Shown here one piece after another: positions 51,901 through 64,000 of a DNA stretch of 64,000 nucleotides (its first letter is position 1; each line of letters starts with the position of its first letter). A model generated the notes under the pieces. It saw nothing but the letters and a program-made list of their open reading frames with translations. It did no database searches and had not been told where the DNA came from. The stretch comes from Lepidurus packardi (taxonomy: Eukaryota; Arthropoda; Branchiopoda; Notostraca; Triopsidae), in assembly GCA_023053545.1 (NCBI GenBank), contig JAKZAN010000039.1, positions 387,001 through 451,000 on the forward strand, in the 5' to 3' direction. Made by a program: the position numbers and the translations under genes.

Positions 51901-54900
51901 ATTAATTTCATCTGGACTGAATTAATTCATTACGCACTTAATTAATCCATTACGGACTGAATTATTTCCTTACGTATTGAAGTTATTCCTTACGGACTGA
52001 ATTAATTCCTTACGGACTGAATTAATTCCTTACGGACTGAATTAATTCTTTACGGACTGAATTAATACCTTACGGACTGAATTAAATCCTTACGGACTGA
52101 ATTAATTCCTTACGGACTTAATTAATTCCTTACGGACTGAATTAATTCCTTACGGACCTAATTAATTCCTTACGGACGGAATTAATTCTTTACGGACTTA
52201 ATTAATTCCTTACGAACTTAATTAATTCCTTACGTACTTAATTAATTCCTTACGGTCTGAATTAATTCCGTACGGATTTAATTAATTACTTACGGACTGA
52301 ATTAATTCCTTACGGACTGAATTAATTCATTACGGACTGAATTTATTCCTTACGGACTGAACTATTTCCTTACGGACTGAATTAATTCTTTAGGATTGAT
52401 TGAATTCCTTTCTTACTGAAAAAATTCCTTACGGACTGAATTAATTTCTTAATTAATTCCTTACGGAGTGAATTAATTTCATACGGAATGAATTAATTCA
52501 TTACGGACTGTATTAATCCATTACGGACTGAATTAATTCCTTACGGAATTAATTAATTCCTTACGGACTGAATTAATTCCTTACGGACTGAATTAATTCC
52601 TTACGGACTGAATTAATTCCTCAATTCCTTAATTAATTCCTTACGGACTGAATTTAATTTCATCCGGACTGAATTAATTCATTACGCACTTAATTAATCC
52701 ATTACGGACTGAATTATTTCCTTACGTATTGAAGTTATTCCTTACGGACTGAATTAATTCCTTACGGACTGAATTAATTCCTTACGGACTGAATTAATTC
52801 TTTACGGACTGAATTAATACCTTACGGACTGAATTAAATCCTTACGGAATTAATTAATTCCTTACGGACTGAATTAATTCCTTACGGACTGAATTAATTC
52901 CTTACGGACTGAATTAGTTCCTTACGGACTGAATTAATTCTTTAGGATTGATTGAATTCCTTTCTTACTGAATTAATTCCTTACGGACTGAATGAATTCC
53001 TTACGGACTGAATTAATTTCATACGGACTGAATTAATACCTTACGGACTGAATTAATTTCATCCGGACTGAATTAATTCATTAAGCACTTAATTAATCCA
53101 TTACGGACTGAATTATTTCCTTACGTATTGAAGTTATTCCTTACGGACTGAATTAATACCTTACGGACTGAATTAAATCCTTACGGACTGAATTAATTCC
53201 TTACGGACTTAATTAATTCCTTACGGTCTGAATTAATTCATTACGGACTGAATTAATTCCTTACGGACTGAATTAATTCCTTACGGACCTAATTAATTCC
53301 TTACGGACGGAATTAATTCCTTACGAACTTAATTAATTCCTTACGTACTTAATTAATTCCTTACGGTCTGAATTAATTCCGTACGGATTTAATTAATTCC
53401 TACGGACTGAATTAATTCCTTACGGACTGAATTAATTCATTATGGACTTAATTAATTCCGTAAGGAATGAATGAATTAATTACGGACTGGAATAATTCCT
53501 TACGGACTAAATTAATTCCTTACGAACTGAATTAATTCCTTACGGACTGAATTAATTCCTTACGGACTGAATTAATTCCTTACAGAAGGAATTATTTCCT
53601 TAAGGACTGAATTAATTCTTTAGGATTGATTGAATTCCTTTCTAACTGAAAAAATTCCTTACGGACTGAATTAATTCCTTAATTAATTCCTTACGGACTG
53701 AATTAATTTCATACGGACTGAATTAATTCATTACGGACTTAATTAATCCATTACGGACTGAATTAATTCCTTACGGACTTAATTAATTCCTTACGGACTG
53801 AATTAATTCCTTACGGACTGAATTAATTCCTTACGGACAGAATTAGTTCATTACGGACTGAATTAATTCTTTAGGATTGATTGAATTCCTTTCTTACTGA
53901 ATTAATTCCTTACAGACTGAATGAATTCCTTACGGACTGAATTAATTTCATACGGACTGAATTAATACCTTACGGACTGAATTAAATCCTTACGGACTGA
54001 ATTAATACCTTACGGACTGAATTAAATCCTTACAGACTGAATTAATTCCTTACGGACTGAACTAATTCCTTAATTCCTTAATTAATTCCTTACGGACTGA
54101 ATTAATTTCATCCGGACTGAATTAATTCATTACGCACTTAATTCTTCCATTACGGACTGAATTAATTCCTTACGGACTGAATTAACTCCTTACGGTCTGA
54201 ATTAATTAATTACGGACTGAATTAATACCTTACGTACTGAAATAATTCCTTACGGACTGAATTAATTCCTTACTAACTGAATTAATTCCTTACGGACTGA
54301 ATTAATTCCTCAATTAATTCCTTACGGACTGAATTAGTTTCATACGGACTGAATTAATTCATTACGGACTTAATTAATCGATTACGGACTGAATTAATTC
54401 CTTACGTACTGAACTTATTCCTTACGGACTGAATTAATTCCTTAATTAATTCCTTACTGACTGAATTAATTTCATACGGACTGAATTAATTTCATACGGA
54501 CTGAATTAATTCATTACGGACTTAATTAATCGATTACAGACTGAATTAATTCCTTACGTACTGAACTTATTCCTTACGGACTGAATTAATTCCTTACGGA
54601 CTGAATTAACTCCTTACGGACTGAATTAATTCCTTACTGACTGAATTAATTCCTTACGGACTGAATTAATTCCTTACGGACTGAATTAATTCCTTACGGA
54701 CTGAATTAATTCCTTACGGACTTAATTAATTCCTTACGGACTGAATAAATTCCTTACGAACTGAATTAATTCCGTACGGATTTTATTAATTTCTTACGGA
54801 CTGAATTAATTCATTACGGACTTAATTAATCCATTACGGACTGAATTATTTCCTTACGTACTGAAGTTATTCCTTACGGACTGAATTAATTCCTTACGGA

Positions 54901-57900
54901 CTGAATTAATTCCTTACTGACTGAATTAATTCCTTACGAACTGAATTAATTCCTTACGGACTGAATTAGTTCCTTACGGACTTAATTAATTCCTTACGTA
55001 CTTAATTAATTCCTTACGGTCTGAATTAATTCCGTACGGATTTTATTAATTCCTTACGGACTGAATTACTTCCTTACGGACTGAATTAATTAATTACAGA
55101 CTTAATTAAATCCTTACAGACTGAATTAATTCCTTACGGACTGAATTAATTCCTTACTGACTGAATTAATTCCTTACGGACTGAATTAATTCCTTACGGA
55201 CTGAATTAATTCCTTACGGACTGAATTAATTCCTCAATTCCTTAATTAATTCCTTACGGACTGAATTAATTTCATCCGGACTGAATTAATTCATTACGCA
55301 CTTAATTAATCCATTACGGACTGAATTATTTCCTTACGTATTGAAGTTATTCCTTACGGACTGAATTAATTCCTTACGGACTGAATTAATTCCTTACGGA
55401 CTGAATTAATTCTTTACGGACTGAATTAATACCTTAAGGACTGAATTAAATCCTTACGGACTGAATTAATTCCTTACGGACTTAATTAATTCCTTACGGA
55501 CTGAATTAATTCCTTACGGACCTAATTAATTCCTTACGGACGGAATTAATTCTTTACGGACTTAATTAATTCCTTACGAACTTAATTAATTCCTTACGTA
55601 CTTAATTAATTCCTTACGGTCTGAATTAATTCCGTACGGATTTAATTAATTACTTACGGACTGAATTAATTCCTTACGGACTGAATTAATTCATTACGGA
55701 CTGAATTTATTCCTTACGGACTGAACTATTTCCTTACGGACTGAATTAATTCTTTAGGATTGATTGAATTCCTTTCTTACTGAAAAAATTCCTTACGGAC
55801 TGAATTAATTTCTTAATTAATTCCTTACGGAGTGAATTAATTTCATACGGAATGAATTAATTCATTACGGACTGTATTAATCCATTACGGACTGAATTAA
55901 TTCCTTACGGAATTAATTAATTCCTTACGGACTGAATTAATTCCTTACGGACTGAATTAATTCCTTACGGACTGAATTAGTTCCTTACGGACTGAATTAA
56001 TTCTTTAGGATTGATTGAATTCCTTTCTTACTGAATTAATTCCTTACGGACTGAATGAATTCCTTACGGACTGAATTAATTTCATACGGACTGAATTAAT
56101 ACCTTACGGACTGAATTAATTTCATCCGGACTGAATTAATTCATTAAGCACTTAATTAATCCATTACGGACTGAATTATTTCCTTACGTATTGAAGTTAT
56201 TCCTTACGGACTGAATTAATACCTTACGGACTGAATTAAATCCTTACGGACTGAATTAATTCCTTACGGACTTAATTAATTCCTTACGGTCTGAATTAAT
56301 TCATTACGGACTGAATTAATTCCTTACGGACTGAATTAATTCCTTACGGACCTAATTAATTCCTTACGGACGGAATTAATTCCTTACGAACTTAATTAAT
56401 TCCTTACGTACTTAATTAATTCCTTACGGTCTGAATTAATTCCGTACGGATTTAATTAATTCCTTACGGACTGAATTAATTCCTTACGGACTGAATTAAT
56501 TCATTATGGACTTAATTAATTCCGTAAGGAATGAATGAGTTAATTACGGACTGGAATAATTCCTTACGGACTAAATTAATTCCTTACGAACTGAATTAAT
56601 TCCTTACGGACTGAATTAATTCCTTACGGACTGAATTTATTCCTTACGGACCTAATTAATTCCTTACGGACGGAATTAATTCCTTACGAACTTAATTAAT
56701 TCCTTACGTACTTAATTAATTCCTTACGGTCTGAATTAATTCCGTACGGATTTAATTAATTCCTTACGGACTGAATTAATTCCTTACGGACTGAATTAAT
56801 TCCTTACAGAAGGAATTATTTCCTTAAGGACTGAATTAATTCTTTAGGATTGATTGAATTCCTTTCTAACTGAAAAAATTCCTTACGGACTGAATTAATT
56901 CCTTAATTAATTCCTTACGGACTGAATTAATTTCATACGAACTGAATTAATTCATTACGGACTTAATTAATCCATTACGGACTGAATTAATTCCTTACGG
57001 ACTTAATTAATTCCTTACGGACTGAATTAATTCCTTACGGACTGAATTAATTCCTTACGGACTGAATTAGTTCCTTACGGACTGAATTAATTCTTTAGGA
57101 TTGATTGAATTCCTTTCTTACTGAATTAATTCCTTACGGACTGAATGAATTCCTTACGGACTGAATTAATTTCATACGGACTGAATTAATACCTTACGGA
57201 CTGAATTAAATCCTTACGGACTGAATTAATACCTTACGGACTGAATTAAATCCTTACAGACTGAATTAATTCCTTACGGACTGAACTAATTCCTTAATTC
57301 CTTAATTAATTCCTTACGGACTGAATTAATTTCATCCGGACTGAATTAATTCATTACGCACTTAATTCTTCCATTACGGACTGAATTAATTCCTTAAGGA
57401 CTGTATTAATTCCTTACGGACTGAATTAATACCTTACGGACTGAATTAAATCCTTACGGACTGAATTAATTCCTTACGGACTGAATTAATACCTTACGGA
57501 CTGAATTAAATCCTTACAGACTGAATTAATTCCTTACGGACTGAATTAATTCCTTACGTACTGAACTTATTCCTTACGGACTGAATTAATTCCTTACGGA
57601 CTGAATTAACTCCTTACGGTCAGAATTAATTAATTACGGACTGAATTAATACCTTACGTACTGAAATAATTCCTTACGGACTGAATTAATTCCTTACTAA
57701 CTGAATTAATTCCTTACGGACTGAATTAATTCCTTAATTAATTCCTTACGGACTGAATTAGTTTCATACGGACTGAATTAATTCATTACGGACTTAATTA
57801 ATCGATTACGGACTGAATTAATTCCTTACGTACTGAACTTATTCCTTACGGACTGAATTAATTCCTTAATTAATTCCTTACTGACTGAATTAATTTCATA

Positions 57901-59586
57901 CGGACTGAATTAATTCATTACGGACTTAATTAATCGATTACAGACTGAATTAATTCCTTACGTACTGAACTTATTCCTTACGGACTGAATTAATTCCTTA
58001 CGGACTGAATTAACTCCTTACGGACTGAATTAATTCCTTACTGACTGAATTAATTCCTTACGGATTGAATTAATTCCTTACGGACTGAATTAATTCCTTA
58101 CGGACTGAATTAATTCCTTACGGACTTAATTAATTTCTTACGGACTGAATTAATTCATTACGGACTTAATTAATCCATTACGGACTGAATTATTTCCTTA
58201 CGTACTGAAGTTATTCCTTACGGACTGAATTAATTCCTTACGGACTGAATTAATTCCTTACTGACTGAATTAATTCCTTACGAACTGAATTAATTCCTTA
58301 CGGACTGAATTAATTCCTTACGGACTTAATTAATTCCTTACGTACTTAATTAATTCCTTACGGTCTGAATTAATTCCGTACGGATTTTATTAATTCCTTA
58401 CGGACTGAATTACTTCCTTACGGACTGAATTAATTAATTACAGACTTAATTAAATCCTTACAGACTGAATGAATTCCTTATGGACTGAATTAATTCCTTA
58501 CGGACTTAATTAATCGTTTACGGACTGAATTAATTCCTTACGGACTGAATTAATTCCTTACTGACTGAATTAATTCCTTACGGACTGAATTAATTCCTTA
58601 CGGACTGAATTAATTCCTTACGGACTGAATTAATTCCTCAATTCCTTAATTAATTCCTTACGGACTGAATTAATTTCATCCGGACTGAATTAATTCATTA
58701 CGCACTTAATTAATCCATTACGGACTGAATTATTTCCTTACGTATTGAAGTTATTCCTTACGGACTGAATTAATTCCTTACGGACTGAATTAATTCCTTA
58801 CGGACTGAATTAATACCTTACGGACATAATTAATTCCTTACGGACTGATTTAAATCCATACGGACTTAGTTAATTCCTTACGAACTTAATTAATTTCTTA
58901 CGGACTGAATCAATTCATTACAGACTTAATTTATCCATTACGGACTTAATTAATTCATTACGGACTTAATTAATTCCTTACGGACTGAACTAATTCCTTA
59001 CGGACTGAATTAATTCCTTACGGAATGAATTATTTTCTTACGGACTGAATTAATTCTTTAGGATTGATTGAATTCCTTTCTTACTGAATTAATTCATTAC
59101 AGACTTAATTAATCCATTACGGACTGAATTATTTCCTTACGTACTGAAGTTATTCCTTACTGACTGAATTAATTCCTTACGGACTGAATTAATTCCTTAC
59201 GGACTGAATTAATTCCTTACGGACTGAATTAATTCCTTAATTCCTTAATTAATTCCTTACGGACTGAATTAATTTCATCCGGACTGAATTATTTCCTTAC
59301 GTATTGAAGTTATTCCTTACGGACTGAATTAATTCCTTACGGACTGAATTAATTCCTTATGGACTGAATTAATACCTTACGGACTGAATTAAATCCTTAC
59401 GGACTGAATTAATTCCTTACGGACTTAATTAATTCCTTACGGACTGAATTAATTCATTACGGACTGAATTAATACCTTATGGACTGAATTAAATCCATAC
59501 GGACTTAGTTAATTCCTTACGAACTTAATTAATTTCTTACGGACTGAATCAATTCATTACATACTTAATTTATCCATTACGGACTT

Positions 59587-59590
59587 AATT
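59587..59590. repeat. Possible 4-bp target duplication (AATT), left
   Basis: AATT occurs here and at 60022-60025, flanking the small insertion. AATT is present in every satellite monomer, so this match could be coincidental. Confidence 0.35.
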
Positions 59591-60021
59591 GTGTAAGAAA
59601 GTGTCTTACAAATTATAGTAGGTTCTTTGTGGCGGAAGGAGAGGCTGTGGTTATCAGGACTCACGGAGTAAAGTTAGAGTCCGAAAAAGGACTTAGACTC
59701 TGGTTCACGGATGTATTTTGTACATACACACTCTAATACCCTCTGCTAAAAGCGAGCACCGACTACTACTAAAAGCAAATTCCGACTGCCCTGATTGATA
59801 AGATGAAAGTCACCAGGAAAACAATTAACTAGTAAGCTGAGCTATTACTTCATTGGTGTGGGCGGTTCGTACATAATAAGGGGGTTCACAGTATTGGGCA
59901 ATAATGGATTAATCAGACACATGCATGGCTTCATGCATGTGGAGGGCGACATCTAGTGTTTACGGGAGAATACAGGTGGGGGGACTCAAAAACAAGCGGG
60001 AGAATAAAAGCACATTCTTAC
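59591..60021. mobile_element. Short non-coding insertion, MITE-like, class unknown
   Basis: 431 bp of non-satellite sequence. The ends are imperfect inverted repeats: the left begins GTGTAAGAAAGTG, and the right, reverse-complemented, begins GTAAGAATGTG, an offset of two bases with one mismatch. The left end also folds on itself (TGTAAGA and TCTTACA around a 5-nt loop). Inside is a perfect 10-bp hairpin (59918-59941). No long ORF is present, and I see no tRNA-type A/B boxes or poly(A) tail, which argues against a SINE. A non-autonomous DNA transposon is the best reading. The superfamily is not clear because target-site length cannot be fixed in an AATT-rich repeat. It may instead be host sequence trapped in the array. 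Confidence 0.6.
59918..59941. repeat. Perfect 10-bp inverted repeat inside the small insertion
   Basis: CACATGCATG and CATGCATGTG are exact reverse complements separated by GCTT. Each arm also contains the palindrome CATGCATG. Strong internal hairpins are common in foldback and MITE-type elements. Confidence 0.8.
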
Positions 60022-63000
60022 AATTAATTCTTTACGGACTTAATTAATTCCTTACGAACTTAATTAATTCCTTACGTACTTAATTAATTCCTTACGGTCT
60101 GAATTAATTCCGTACGGATTTAATTAATTCCTTACGGACTGAATTAATTCCTTACGGACTGAATTAATTCATTACGGACTGAATTTATTCCTTACGGACT
60201 GAATTATTTTCTTACGGACTGAATTAATTCTTTAGGATTGATTGAATTCCTTTCTTACTGAAAAAATTCCTTACGGACTGAATTAATTTCTTAATTAATT
60301 CCTTACGGACTGAATTAATTTCATACGGACTGAATTAGTTCATTACGGACATAATTAATTCCTTACGGACTGATTTAAATCCATACGGACTTAGTTAATT
60401 CCTTACGGACTTAATTAATTCTTTACGGACTGAATTAATTCATTATGGACTGAATTAATTCCTTACGAAATGAATTAATTAGTTACGGACTGAATTAATT
60501 TCTTACGGACTCAATCAATTCATTACAGACTTAATTTATCCATTACGGACTTAATTAATTCATTACGGACTTAATTAATTCCTTACGGACTGAATTAATT
60601 CCTTACGGACTGAATTAATTCCTTACGGAATGAATTATTTTCTTACGGACTGAATTAATTCTTTAGGATTGATTGAATTCCTTTCTTACTGAATTAATTC
60701 ATTACGGACTTAATTAATCCATTACGGACCTAATTAATTCTTTACGGACGGAATTAGTTCTTTACGGACTTAATTAATTCCTCACGAACTTAATTAATTC
60801 CTTACGTACTTAATTAATTCCTTACGGTCTGAATTCATTCCGTACGGATTTAATTAATTCCTTACGGACTGAATTAATTCCTTACGGACTGAATTAATCC
60901 ATTATGCACTTAATTAATTCCGTAAGGAATGAATGAATTAATTACGGACTGAAATAATTCCTTACGGACTAAATTAATTCCTTACGAACTGAATTAATTC
61001 CTTACGGACTGAATTAATTCCTTACGGACTGAATTAATTCCTTACGGACTTAATTAATTCCTTACGGACTGAATTAATTCCTTACGGACTGAATTAATTC
61101 CTTACGGACTGAATTAGTTCCTTACGGACTGAATTAATTCTTTAGGATTGATTGATTTCCTTTCTTACTGAATTAATTCCTTACGGACTAAATGAATTCC
61201 TTACGGACTGAATTAATTTCATACGGACTGAATTAATACCTTACGGACTGTATTAATTCCTTACGGACTGAATTAATACCTTACGGACTGAATTAAATCC
61301 TTACGGACTGAATTAATTCCTTACGGACTGAAATAATACCTTACGGACTGAATTAAATCCTTACAGACTGAATTAATTCCTTACGGACTGAACTAATTCC
61401 TTAATTCCTTAATTAATTCCTTACGGACTGAATTAATTTCATCCGGACTGAATTTATTCATTACGCACTTAATTCTTCCATTACGGACTGAATTAATTCC
61501 TTAAGGACTGTATTAATTCCTTACGGACTGAATTAATACCTTACGGACTGAATTAAATCCTTACGGACTGAATTAATTCCTTACGGACTGAATTAATACC
61601 TTACGGACTGAATTAAATCCTTACAGACTGAATTAATTCCTTACGGACTGAATTAATTCCTTACGGACTGAATTAATTCCTTACGGACTGAATTAATTCC
61701 TTACGGACTGAATTAATTCCTTAATTCCTTAATTAATTCCTTACGGACTGAATTAATTTCATCCGGACTGAATTAATTCATTACGCACTTAATTAATCCA
61801 TTACGGACTGAATTAATTCCTTACGGACTGTATTAATTCCTTACGGACTGAATTAATACCTTACGGACTGAATTAAATCCTTACGGACTGAATTAATTCC
61901 TTACGGACTTAATTAATTCCTTACGGACTTAATTAATTCCTTACGGACTGAATTAATTCATTACGGACTGAATTAATTCATTACGGACTGAATTAATACC
62001 TTACGGACTGAATTAAATCCTTACGGACTGAACTAATTCCTTAATTCTTAATTAATTCCTTACGGACTGAATTAATTTTATCCGGACTGAATTTATTCAT
62101 TACGCACTTAATTCTTCCATTACGGACTGAATTAATTCCTTAAGGACTGTATTAATTCCTTACGGACTGAATTAATACCTTACGGACTGAATTAAATCCT
62201 TACGGACTGAATTAATTCCTTACGGACTGAATTAATACCTTACGGACTGAATTAAATCCTTACAGACTGAATTAATTCCTTACGGACTGAATTAATTCCT
62301 TACGGACTGAATTAATTCCTTACGGACTGAATTAATTCCTTACGGACTGAATTAATTCCTTAATTCCTTAATTAATTCCTTACGGACTGAATTAATTTCA
62401 TCCGGACTGAATTAATTCATTACGCACTTAATTAATCCATTACGGACTGAATTAATTCCTTACGGACTGTATTAATTCATTACGGACTGAATTAATACCT
62501 TACGGACTGAATTAAATCCTTACGGACTGAATTAATTCCTTACGGACTTAATTAATTCCTTACGGACTTAATTAATTCCTTACGGACTGAATTAATTCAT
62601 TACGGACTGAATTAATTCATTACGGACTGAATTAATACCTTACGGACTGAATTAATACCTTACGGACTGAATTAAATCCTTACGGACTGAATTAATTCCT
62701 TACGGACTTAATTAATTCCTTACGGACTTAATTAATTCCTTACGGACTGAATTAATTCATTACGGACTGAATTAATTCATTACGGACTGAATTAATACCT
62801 TACGGACTGAATTAAATCCTTACGGACTGAACTAATTCCTTAATTCTTAATTAATTCCTTACGGACTGAATTAATTTTATCCGGACTGAATTTATTCATT
62901 ACGCACTTAATTCTTCCATTACGGACTGAATTAATTCCTTAAGGACTGTATTAATTCCTTACGGACTGAATTAATACCTTACGGACTGAATTAAATCCTT

Positions 63001-64000
63001 ACGGACTGAATTAATTCCTTACGGACTGAATTAATACCTTACGGACTGAATTAAATCCTTACAGACTGAATTAATTCCTTACGGACTGAATTAATTCCTT
63101 ACGGACTGAATTAATTCCTTACGGACTGAATTAATTCCTTACGGACTGAATTAATTCCTTAATTCCTTAATTAATTCCTTACGGACTGAATTAATTTCAT
63201 CCGGACTGAATTAATTCATTACGCACTTAATTAATCCATTACGGACTGAATTAATTCCTTACGGACTGTATTAATTCATTACGGACTGAATTAATACCTT
63301 ACGGACTGAATTAAATCCTTACGGACTGAATTAATTCCTTACGGACTTAATTAATTCCTTACGGACTTAATTAATTCCTTACGGACTGAATTAATTCATT
63401 ACGGACTGAATTAATTCATTACGGACTGAATTAATACCTTACGGACTGAATTAAATCCTTACGGACTGAACTAATTCCTTAATTCTTAATTAATTCCTTA
63501 CGGACTGAATTAATTTTATCCGGACTGAATTAATTCATTACGCACTTAATTCTTCCATTACGGACTGAATTAATTCCTTAAGGACTGTATTAATTCCTTA
63601 CGGACTGAATTAATACCTTACGGACTGAATTAAATCCTTACGGACTGAATTAATTCCTTACGGACTGAATTAATACCTTACGGACTGAATTAAATCCTTA
63701 CAGACTGAATTAATTCCTTACGGACTGAATTAATTCCTTACGGACTGAATTAATTCCTTACGGACTGAATTAATTCCTTACGGACTGAATTAATTTCATC
63801 CGGACTGAATTATTTCCTTACGTATTGAAGTTATTCCTTACGGACTGAATTAATTCCTTACGGACTGAATTAATTCCTTACGGACTGAATTAATACCTTA
63901 CGGACTGAATTAAATCCTTACGGACTGAATTAATTCCTTACGGACTGAATTAATTCATTACGGACTGAATTAATTCATTACGGACTGAATTAATTCCTTA
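60022..64000 (+). repeat. 20-bp satellite array, right block
   Basis: The same monomer and orientation as in the other blocks, running off the end of the window. No gene or other insertion seen. The HOR phase differs from that just left of the small insertion. Confidence 0.98.
61400..64000 (+). repeat. Higher-order repeat of about 639 bp with a 160-bp internal duplication
   Basis: TTAATTCTTAATT, a one-base-short variant of the partial-monomer cluster, starts at 62041, 62840 and 63479 (799 and 639 bp). A related full-length cluster lies about 640 bp earlier, near 61400. The 799-bp copy is the 639-bp unit plus 160 bp, eight monomers repeated in place around 62476-62795. Confidence 0.82.

Larger units (their letters stand above)
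20074..59590 (+). repeat. 20-bp satellite array, central block
   Basis: The same monomer in the same orientation as in the left block, without interruption for 39.5 kb. It contains no gene, RNA gene or foreign insertion that I can see. The higher-order repeats are listed separately. Stretches not covered by a listed unit (about 29.2-31.1, 36.6-37.7 and 48.9-59.6 kb) hold the same variant monomers in shuffled local order. Confidence 0.98.

Noticed and set aside
59591-60021. SINE
   Set aside because: No A box or B box, no tRNA- or 5S-like head and no poly(A) or simple-repeat tail.
59587-60025. piggyBac-type TTAA target duplication at the small insertion
   Set aside because: TTAA occurs next to both ends, but assuming it leaves the restored satellite unit 4 bp short; AATT restores a full unit, and both tetramers are everywhere in the array.
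1-64000. CENP-B box in the satellite
   Set aside because: The monomer lacks the TTCG...CGGG pattern, so centromere identity cannot be argued from it.
1-64000. Satellite-encoded repetitive protein
   Set aside because: Three 20-bp monomers cycle through all frames, placing a TAA in every frame on both strands within about 60 bp.

Overview
This window is a eukaryotic satellite-DNA block. About 58.6 kb of the 64 kb is one uninterrupted-polarity tandem array of a 20-bp monomer, consensus AATTAATTCCTTACGGACTG on the + strand. The array runs off both ends. Two insertions break it: a full-length, apparently intact non-LTR (LINE) retrotransposon on the minus strand (about 15101-20073), and a short non-coding transposon-like segment (about 59591-60021). 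I see no bacterial features, rRNA, tRNA, CRISPR or host single-copy gene. The retrotransposon has a gag-like ORF1 with three zinc knuckles, and an ORF2 with an APE-type endonuclease, a reverse transcriptase, a C-terminal C-C-H-C motif and no RNase H. That is the R1/Jockey-group plan, so an animal genome, most likely an arthropod, is the best guess; the sequence does not fix the species.

Layout: satellite 1-15100; retrotransposon 15101-20073, flanked by an imperfect 11-12 bp target-site duplication; satellite 20074-59590; small insertion 59591-60021; satellite 60022-64000. The consensus monomer has stops in all three frames of both strands when repeated, because 20 is not a multiple of 3. This explains why the only long ORFs lie inside the retrotransposon.

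The satellite is organised above the monomer. Variant monomers recur in fixed order and define several local higher-order repeats (HORs). These include a 2.86-2.88 kb repeat and a 1.42 kb repeat at the left end, about 2.08 kb near 9.7-13.8 kb, a very regular 2301-bp unit at 20.1-27.0 kb, an exact-looking 2691-bp duplication at 31.1-36.5 kb and an 850-bp duplication at 37.7-39.4 kb. Further right are mixed 1016/1694-bp units at 40-46 kb and a 639-bp unit at 61.4-64 kb. A diverged 39-bp dimer (19+20 bp, containing CTTTAGGATTG) punctuates the array, and it is the monomer type that the retrotransposon hit.

The retrotransposon parts fit together as a bicistronic element. The 210-nt 5' UTR carries one 5-codon upstream ORF and a small hairpin. 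ORF1 ends three nucleotides before the ORF2 ATG and in the same frame. The 3' UTR carries a long imperfect hairpin, C-rich tandem motifs, AATAAA and a 5-bp GCGA-loop hairpin just before an 18-nt poly(A) tail. Clade assignment, target specificity and present activity are inferences.
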